NCBI GenBank assembly: GCA_016199015.1 | Contig: JACQHN010000348.1 | Location: forward strand, 1 to 5,567 | Source: Nitrospira defluvii | GTDB taxonomy: Bacteria; Nitrospirota; Nitrospiria; Nitrospirales; Nitrospiraceae | Length of the DNA stretch: 5,567 nt | Reading direction: 5' to 3' | Part shown: positions 1 through 4,710 of the stretch, in pieces | Layout of the letters: each line of letters opens with the position of its first letter | Position numbering within the stretch: the first letter of the stretch is position 1 | The notes under the pieces: generated by a model | The model's database searches: none | Seen by the model: only the letters and a program-made list of their open reading frames with translations | What the model was told of the DNA's origin: nothing | Program-made: the position numbers and the translations under genes

Positions 1-456
1 GGCGTGGGCGGCGCCGGTGGGTCACTCTATTACGAGCCCTATGTGCAGGCCGGCTTCCGGCGGTTGGCGCTCCTCGCCCCGGTACCGCTGCTCGGCGACT
101 ATCTGCGAGTGTCAGGATTGGCGCGATATGGGCGACCTTACAGCGGGGCCGCCTTTCGCCAAGTCGCTCCGCAATCGTACTTGGCTCAGGGCTCCGTCAG
201 CCTCGGCAACTATCGGCATTGGGCGGATAGTACCCCCTGGGAAATTGAGCTGGCGCTGACGGTTGATTCAGGGCTGTTCGTGGATCATCGCGGAGATTCG
301 CTGGAAGAACGATTCGTGTCGCTGGCGCTGCGTTACTCCGCCTTTACCTTCGAAACATGGAACGACCTCATCAACCAAAAAGACTATGGCCCGACCTTCG
401 GCGCTCGGCTGACCTTCGACCTGCTCTATATGTATGAACGCTGGTGGCACGGATAG
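1..456 (+). CDS. C-terminal part of a probable outer-membrane beta-barrel protein (5' end cut by window)
   Basis: The frame is open from the first base to a TAG at 454-456, so about 151 C-terminal residues are visible and the start lies outside the window. The GTG at position 4 is simply a valine in frame, not a credible start. I do not recognise the family. The sequence has several stretches of alternating polar and hydrophobic residues rich in aromatics (for example around WEIELALTV, ERFVSLALRYSAF and FGARLTFDLLYMY), separated by short polar, Gly/Asp/Asn-rich turns. This is what transmembrane beta-strands of an outer-membrane barrel look like, and the protein ends soon after the last such strand. 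There are no alpha-helical membrane segments and no catalytic motif. It could also be a periplasmic beta-sandwich protein. The barrel call is an inference from strand pattern alone; that the region codes is much better supported. Confidence 0.6.
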   Translation, partial: GVGGAGGSLYYEPYVQAGFRRLALLAPVPLLGDYLRVSGLARYGRPYSGAAFRQVAPQSYLAQGSVSLGNYRHWADSTPWEIELALTVDSGLFVDHRGDSLEERFVSLALRYSAFTFETWNDLINQKDYGPTFGARLTFDLLYMYERWWHG

Positions 457-563
457 TCGTTCACCCTCCTGCAGACGTGCTGCTGTCTCAGTCATGTCGC
501 CATCAGAATGCTGGGATTTCGATGGCGCTCGGAAGCGATTCGCACTCCGCGCATCGGGCACAC

Positions 564-580
564 GTGGCATTCTGTGCCAC
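564..580. other. Small inverted repeat in the gap before the kinase gene
   Basis: GTGGCA (564-569) and TGCCAC (575-580) form a perfect 6-base inverted repeat around a 5-base loop. It lies about 80 bases before the kinase start in the 204-base gap 457-660. No run of T follows it, so it is a poor intrinsic terminator for the upstream gene; an operator or an RNA hairpin is possible. I found no convincing sigma-70 promoter in this gap. Confidence 0.3.
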
Positions 581-637
581 ATTGATGTACACTTCCCACG
601 CTTTCCTCGATCCTACATCTCCTGTAGTGGCTGCCTC

Positions 638-655
638 CTTCCTTGCGAGAGGAAG
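638..655 (+). promoter_or_regulatory. Hairpin containing the ribosome binding site of the kinase gene
   Basis: The purine-rich stretch AGAGGAAG (648-655) ends 5 bases before the ATG at 661, and its GAGG core (649-652) lies 8 bases before it; this is the ribosome binding site that decides the start. CTTCCT (638-643) is the exact complement of AGGAAG (650-655) with a 6-base loop between them, so the site could be partly hidden in an RNA hairpin. An alternative fold pairs GGCT (629-632) with AGCC (54 bases into the line, 654-657). Whether the fold matters in the cell is unknown. Confidence 0.4.
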
Positions 656-660
656 CCTGT

Positions 661-2853
661 ATGGATGAGCCCCTTTCCAAAGCGCATCGAATCCTCGAAA
701 AAGGCCTGTTGCAGTTCCGCCCGTTCGGTGTGGAAGAGAACGGTGAACGGATTCGTGACACGACCGGCGTGAAGGTCCGCGCGTTCGTGGACTATCTGGA
801 GGAGTCCGTTGCCCGCTCTCACGGCCATGACGCCGGTGAGCAGGCCGTGCAGACCCTCTGCCGACTGCTCAATGAACGCATCCCCGATCACGCCTACCAC
901 GTCTCCCCCCGGTTCCTCAAAAACGATTGGAACAGTTACTCCTATGAATTTGTCTGTTTTCTAGCTGAGTTTTGCAAAGACATCTCCGGAGATCCCCTGT
1001 TTGCCGCACATGCCGGCAGAGACAAGTTCGTCTCTTCGCTGCTCCAAACCTTGGGTCGGCCCTTTTCAGTCCGACAGATTTACAGCAACTTTCCGCACTT
1101 CGGTGAGAAGCTCTCGTCGCTGACCCTGGGCGTGGAATCCGTGAGTGCCCGCTCGGCGGTGCTCACCATGGCGTACCCCGAGGCGATCTTCAAAAAGTTC
1201 GGTCCCTATGGCAGCGCCTGCGCGGAGCTCATCTGCCAATCGGCGAAGGGCGGCTTGGCGGCCATCCCGGAGAAGGTCCACCATCTCACGCCGGCCACGG
1301 TCCGTGACATCCTCTGTGTCGCCGACGGCGACGCATGTTGCAAATGGGAATTGACCTGGGAGCCGGAGGCCCACTCGAATCTGCTCTGGAAAATAATCGG
1401 CTTGGCCGGAAGCGGAGTGATATGGGCCTATCTTTCCATTCGACATCCCGAACTGTCGCCCCTCGAAACCGTGCTCTTCGCCGGTCCGCCCGCAATCCTC
1501 GGTTGGATGGCCGACCAGCTCCGCACCCTCCACAAACGCATGCATGCGCGGGAGAACTTGGTACAAGAGCAACTGGCGTCCGGTGACGCCAGGCATGAAG
1601 AGCTCCGGCATGTCTATCTGGAACAGGAGCAGAAGACCGTCGAGCTGCGGCACGCCTATGAAGAAATTGAATCGCTGAACGTGGGGTTGGAGGAGAAGGT
1701 TCGCCAGCGGACGGCCGAACTCGAAGCGGCGAACCAGGAACTGAAGCAGATGGACCGGTTGAAGTCCCAGTTTCTCGCCCACGTCTCCCATGAGTTGCGC
1801 ACTCCCTTAACCGGGATCAAGGGACTCACCGAGAACCTGGTAGACGGGTTGGCTGGGCCCTTGACCCCCAAGCAGGAACACAATCTGAGGCGTGTCGTCG
1901 ATAACGCCTCGCGGTTGGCCCGCATGATCACCGACCTGCTGGAACGGTCACGCATAGACGCAGGAAAGATCGACCTGGCCCTGAAGGAGTTGGATCTACC
2001 GGCGTTGACCTGTGAATTGGTGGAACAACTGACGCCGTTGGCATTGGCGAAGCGTCAGCAACTGGACTGTCAGATACGGGAACCTGTCGGCCTGGCCTGG
2101 GCGGATCCTGACAAAGTAAATCAGATCCTGACGAACCTGGTGGAAAATGCCATCAAGTATACCCCTGAAGGCGGCGCCATCACGGTTGCGCTGGAATCGG
2201 ACCTGCCCCATTGGGCTCGGGTGTCCATCAAGGACACCGGGCCCGGGATTCCATCGGAGGCCATTCCAAAGCTGTTCGACCAATTTTATCGCATGCCGCA
2301 CCAGCACCAGAGTGGTCCGAAAGGGTTGGGCCTCGGGCTATCGATCGTGAAGCAGCTCGTCGAGATGCACGGCGGAACCATCTCCATCCAGAGTGAGGTG
2401 GGCCGAGGTTCCGTCTTTCAGTTCACGCTGCCGCTACGCCCGAGCGTCGAGGATGTGCCGGCGGCTACGGCTGGAACCAAGAGAAAAATTCTGGTGGTCG
2501 ATGATGACCCTGACATCCGCCATCTCCTGCACGAACGGCTGAGCGCCTACGGGTATCAGATCGAAACGGCCACCGACGGCGCCAACGCGCTGCGTCGCCT
2601 CGTCGAGACCCCGTTCGATGGAATGATCTTAGATATCAGCATGCCCGAGCTCGACGGCCTCGCGGTACTCCGTCAGATCCGGGAACGAAGCAGTATGCCG
2701 ATCATCATGGTGACAGCCTCGGGAGCCAAAGACCGTGCCGTACAAGCGGTCAGCATCGGTGCACAGGATTACTTGCTGAAGCCCTTCGATGCCGGTCAAT
2801 TGCGGGAAGTGGTGGAACGCTGGTTCGGCGCCAATGCGTCGGGGGACAATTGA
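661..2853 (+). CDS. Membrane-anchored hybrid sensor histidine kinase with V4R/HNOB-like sensor and C-terminal receiver domain
   Basis: This 730-residue protein should autophosphorylate on a histidine in response to a signal and pass the phosphate to its own receiver. Residues 1-233 form a soluble sensor ending in a segment with cysteines (GDACCKWELTW, 223-233). Its pattern recalls V4R or HNOB-type ligand-binding domains, but I hold that loosely. Two hydrophobic segments follow (about 241-260 and 268-284), then a long charged coiled coil (about 290-370). The kinase core is complete: H-box SHELRTP with His377, N-box around Asn492-Asn496, G1 box DTGPGIP at 525-531, F-box near 538-543 and G2 box GLGLGLS at 555-561. 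A receiver domain starts near 609, with acidic pocket Asp614-Asp616, phospho-acceptor Asp658, Thr685 and Lys707. I chose the ATG at 661 because of the well-placed ribosome binding site; a TTG at 643 would add six residues but sits inside that site's upstream hairpin. No HPt domain or partner regulator is present in the window. The membrane hairpin suggests that both sensor and kinase face the cytoplasm. Confidence 0.93.
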   Translation: MDEPLSKAHRILEKGLLQFRPFGVEENGERIRDTTGVKVRAFVDYLEESVARSHGHDAGEQAVQTLCRLLNERIPDHAYHVSPRFLKNDWNSYSYEFVCFLAEFCKDISGDPLFAAHAGRDKFVSSLLQTLGRPFSVRQIYSNFPHFGEKLSSLTLGVESVSARSAVLTMAYPEAIFKKFGPYGSACAELICQSAKGGLAAIPEKVHHLTPATVRDILCVADGDACCKWELTWEPEAHSNLLWKIIGLAGSGVIWAYLSIRHPELSPLETVLFAGPPAILGWMADQLRTLHKRMHARENLVQEQLASGDARHEELRHVYLEQEQKTVELRHAYEEIESLNVGLEEKVRQRTAELEAANQELKQMDRLKSQFLAHVSHELRTPLTGIKGLTENLVDGLAGPLTPKQEHNLRRVVDNASRLARMITDLLERSRIDAGKIDLALKELDLPALTCELVEQLTPLALAKRQQLDCQIREPVGLAWADPDKVNQILTNLVENAIKYTPEGGAITVALESDLPHWARVSIKDTGPGIPSEAIPKLFDQFYRMPHQHQSGPKGLGLGLSIVKQLVEMHGGTISIQSEVGRGSVFQFTLPLRPSVEDVPAATAGTKRKILVVDDDPDIRHLLHERLSAYGYQIETATDGANALRRLVETPFDGMILDISMPELDGLAVLRQIRERSSMPIIMVTASGAKDRAVQAVSIGAQDYLLKPFDAGQLREVVERWFGANASGDN

Positions 2854-2907
2854 TGGGTCGGCATCGATCGATCAGCCTGCATCTTGCCCGGATACGGTGG
2901 CCGATTC

Positions 2908-3237
2908 TCACCACTCCTTGAACACCAGAAACACCGCGCCGATCATTAGACTGAACCCGGCCAGATAGTTCCACTTGAGCGGCTCTTTGAGATACAGCAC
3001 CGAAAAGACACAAAACACGACCAGGGTAATCACCTCCTGAATGGTTTTCAATTGCGCCGCGTTGAATTCATAGTGACCGATGCGATTCGCCGGGACCTGA
3101 AAACAATACTCAAAGAACGCAATCCCCCAACTCACGAGAATGACGGTCCACAAGGGCGAGTTTTTGTACTTCAGATGCCCATACCAGGCAATGGTCATGA
3201 AGATGTTGGAAATCGTCAACAGCAAGATTGTGTGCAT
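2908..3237 (-). CDS. DUF486 (DMT-superfamily) small four-helix membrane protein
   Basis: This complete 109-residue protein has the length and sequence character of the DUF486/DMT_6 family, small inner-membrane proteins of the drug/metabolite transporter superfamily with no settled substrate. Four hydrophobic segments are visible: about residues 2-22, 29-48, 66-83 and 89-106. Conserved-looking features are the AWYGHLKY segment after helix 1, the FFEYCFQVPANRIG segment after helix 2 and the LKEPLKWNY loop before helix 4, the last being typical of small DMT proteins. The ATG at 3237 is preceded by a weak AGGG 9 bases upstream. Its stop lies 54 bases from that of the kinase, on the opposite strand, with no clear terminator between. 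It lies 71 bases downstream of the ATPase stop on the same strand, so cotranscription is possible. Its first 77 bases are repeated at 4585-4661. The family call is firm; transport activity is not shown by the sequence. Confidence 0.88.
   Translation of the reverse strand: MHTILLLTISNIFMTIAWYGHLKYKNSPLWTVILVSWGIAFFEYCFQVPANRIGHYEFNAAQLKTIQEVITLVVFCVFSVLYLKEPLKWNYLAGFSLMIGAVFLVFKEW
3161..3237 (-). repeat. Direct repeat copy A: 5' end of intact DUF486 gene
   Basis: These 77 bases align without gaps to 4585-4661 in the same orientation with 13 mismatches by hand count (83% identity). The similarity stops exactly at the start codon on one side and fades after about codon 27-30 on the other. The two copies lie 1424 bases apart and bracket the ATPase gene. 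Confidence 0.88.
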
Positions 3238-3308
3238 GGGATGCGTCCCTTTTCAGATAGTTTCGAAGGCCACACGCCGGCTTGATCCTCGACACTGCCG
3301 TCCATCGA

Positions 3309-4445
3309 TCACGCGAAGGCTCCTTCCCACAAACGCGTGAGGAATTCTTGCCAGGGAAGAATTTGAATCCCGTCCACGCGGCGCGGGGTCGCCTCCAGGC
3401 TCGCCACGACATAGTGCTTCAAGAGCCGTTCTTCTTGTAGAGCGCGGAGCCCGCGCAGATCCCGGTCGGACACATTCGCTTTCGCTTTGACCTCGATGGC
3501 CGTGCGATCGTTCAGAATAAAATCCACCTCGAAGTCCGACGTCGAGCGCCAATAGGCCAGGTCCGGCACCCCCTCATAATCACAATAGGTTCTTAGTTCA
3601 TGGTGGAGGTAGGCCTCGAAGGCTTCCCCGAATTCCGGCGAACCCTCCTGGAGCTGCCGCCGCCGCTGCAAGTGCCGCACGATGCCGACATCGAAAAAGT
3701 AAAACTTCGCCGTAGTCAGGGGCTTGCGCTTCTCCGTCCGTCTCCACGCCGGCAAATCGTCGCCCAGCAAGGTATCGCGCAGAATGTGAAAATACTCCTG
3801 CACCGTGGATTTCGGAATCTGGGCGTCGCTGGCGATCTTGGAATAGTTGAGCATCTGCCCATTGCACAGCCCCGCCACGGTCAAGAACCGGCTGAACGCG
3901 GGCAAATTGCGGACCACCGCCTCGGCGGCGATTTCCTCTTTCAAATAGGTCCCCACATAAGCTTGGAGGTCCTCATAGGGCGAGTCGGAGAAATACAGAG
4001 AAGGGAGCAATCCCCGGTCGAGGGCTTTGACCAGATCGAACTCGTGAGCCAGCTCCCGATAGCATAGCGGATGAAGCCGCTTCGTCCGGGCGCGGCCGCC
4101 GAGCAAATTGAGCCCCTTGCGCTTGAGCGCCCGGGCGCTGGATCCCGTCAACAGAAAGCGGACCTGCCGGTCGTCGATCATCACCTGAATTTCGTCCAGA
4201 AGCAGCGGCAGCTTCTGAATCTCGTCCATAATGACCAGCTTGTCTTTGCCCGTCAGTTCCTGGCGCAACCGGTGGGGCGCCTGATTGAATTTCAGGAAGG
4301 TGTCGGTCTCATGCAGGTTGTAATACTTTGCCTTGGGAAACTGCCGGCGAATCATGAACGTTTTCCCCGTTTGCCGGGGGCCGAATAGAAAATAGGACTT
4401 GGTCGCCAGGAGCTTCTGCAGGTTGAGAAGACGGGGGATATCCAT
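3309..4445 (-). CDS. AAA_14/DUF4143 P-loop ATPase with PD-(D/E)XK-like C-terminal domain
   Basis: This complete 378-residue protein is a P-loop ATPase of the AAA_14-DUF4143 family, common in bacteria and archaea but without a settled role. The N-terminal ATPase has a Walker A motif, GPRQTGKT at residues 22-29, a Walker B motif ending in Asp74-Glu75 (KLVIMDEIQKL), and a sensor-1-like LLTGSS at 98-103. A central helical part around the stretch with IPKSTVQEY looks like a winged helix, as expected for this family. The C-terminal DUF4143 part has Glu306, Asp308 and the IEVK segment with Glu318 and Lys320, the spacing of a PD-(D/E)XK nuclease-fold active site. Known members are usually described only as putative ATPases; nuclease activity here is inference. 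The ATG at 4445 is the only plausible start: the frame upstream meets a stop after seven codons, and no later ATG occurs before the Walker A motif. There is no good ribosome binding site; a strong promoter ends about 9 bases upstream, which suggests a leaderless message. Base composition matches the surrounding high-G+C DNA. Confidence 0.9.
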   Translation of the reverse strand: MDIPRLLNLQKLLATKSYFLFGPRQTGKTFMIRRQFPKAKYYNLHETDTFLKFNQAPHRLRQELTGKDKLVIMDEIQKLPLLLDEIQVMIDDRQVRFLLTGSSARALKRKGLNLLGGRARTKRLHPLCYRELAHEFDLVKALDRGLLPSLYFSDSPYEDLQAYVGTYLKEEIAAEAVVRNLPAFSRFLTVAGLCNGQMLNYSKIASDAQIPKSTVQEYFHILRDTLLGDDLPAWRRTEKRKPLTTAKFYFFDVGIVRHLQRRRQLQEGSPEFGEAFEAYLHHELRTYCDYEGVPDLAYWRSTSDFEVDFILNDRTAIEVKAKANVSDRDLRGLRALQEERLLKHYVVASLEATPRRVDGIQILPWQEFLTRLWEGAFA

Positions 4446-4454
4446 GCGCCCCGC

Positions 4455-4483
4455 ATTATGATATTAGACACCGTCAATGTCAA
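4455..4483 (-). promoter_or_regulatory. Near-consensus sigma-70 promoter of the ATPase gene
   Basis: Read on the minus strand, TTGACA (4483-4478) is a perfect -35 box, followed after exactly 17 bases by CATAAT (4460-4455), five of six matches to the -10 consensus. Transcription should begin near 4448, only about 3 bases before the ATG at 4445. The -35 box lies inside the 34-base palindrome, so a protein bound there would block RNA polymerase. The promoter is predicted only. Confidence 0.75.
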
Positions 4484-4506
4484 TTATCATGATAATTGAC
4501 ATTGAC
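4473..4506. promoter_or_regulatory. Perfect 34-base palindrome, probable operator
   Basis: The arm GTCAATGTCAATTATCA (4473-4489) is followed directly by its exact reverse complement (4490-4506), with no loop and no mismatch; the next bases outward (C at 4472, T at 4507) do not pair. Each arm carries TTGACA reading outward on one strand (4483-4478 on minus, 4496-4501 on plus). It is A+T-rich in a G+C-rich region and overlaps the -35 box of the ATPase promoter. The plus-strand TTGACA lacks a good -10 at normal spacing, so a divergent promoter is not supported. An operator for a dimeric or tetrameric regulator is the simplest reading. Confidence 0.8.
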
Positions 4507-4556
4507 TATGGCACATGTCCCATCCGACCGCTCATCACTGTTCGATGGCAAAGGAG

Positions 4557-4661
4557 TCACGCGGTTGCGATCCGCAAGACCGAATCTTTGTATTTCAGAT
4601 GCCCATACCAGGCGAAGGTCATGAAGATATTCGAGATTGTCAGCAACAGAATCGTGTGCAT
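4557..4661 (-). pseudogene. Truncated 5' fragment of a second DUF486 gene
   Basis: From the ATG at 4661 the minus strand reads 34 codons to a TGA at 4557-4559. The first 27 residues match the intact DUF486 protein at 25 positions (differences Ile16 to Phe and Asn26 to Asp), then similarity is lost and the frame ends with an unrelated tail (V-L-R-I-A-T-A). Only the first membrane helix remains, so it cannot be a working DUF486 protein. It keeps an AGGAG (4669-4665) just 3 bases before the ATG, so it may still be translated as a 34-residue one-helix peptide. It lies 49 bases downstream of the restriction gene stop on the same strand. Most differences from the intact copy are synonymous, meaning this sequence was under selection as a functional gene before it was cut. 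The missing 3' part is not in the window. Confidence 0.85.
4585..4661 (-). repeat. Direct repeat copy B: 5' end of broken DUF486 gene
   Basis: This is the partner of 3161-3237: same orientation, no gaps, 64 of 77 bases identical. Of the 13 differences, 10 are synonymous, two change Ile16 to Phe and one contributes to Asn26 to Asp. Upstream of the ATG the two copies share nothing obvious. Confidence 0.88.
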
Positions 4662-4710
4662 TTACTCCTGCTATTGAGGTGAGGATGGCAGACAGATTCT
4701 CGTTGACGAT

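Noticed and set aside
643..660. TTG at 643 as kinase start
   Set aside because: The ATG at 661 has a properly spaced ribosome binding site, and that site overlaps the six extra codons a TTG start would add.
1066..1791. Long minus-strand open frame (241 codons) opposite the kinase gene
   Set aside because: It is antisense to well-conserved sensor and coiled-coil coding sequence, has no recognisable domain and no sign of its own start signals; high G+C makes such shadows common.
2854..2907. Bidirectional terminator between the kinase and the DUF486 gene
   Set aside because: Only ATCGATCGAT (2863-2872) and a 4-base GGTG/CACC pairing are present, with no strong stem and no T-run.
3600..4388. 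Plus-strand open frames opposite the ATPase gene
   Set aside because: They are mirror images of the conserved P-loop and DUF4143 coding sequence and show no domain of their own.
4473..4506. Palindrome as an intrinsic terminator for transcription from the restriction gene
   Set aside because: It is A+T-rich, lacks a loop and a following T-run, and is placed on a -35 box, so an operator is a better reading.
4496..4524. Divergent plus-strand promoter from the second TTGACA
   Set aside because: The base run at 17-base spacing (CCCATC) does not resemble a -10 box and no plus-strand gene follows.
4477..4677. Plus-strand 66-codon frame across the palindrome and repeat
   Set aside because: Its apparent similarity to a frame at 3140-3340 only reflects the reverse strand of the two DUF486 gene starts.
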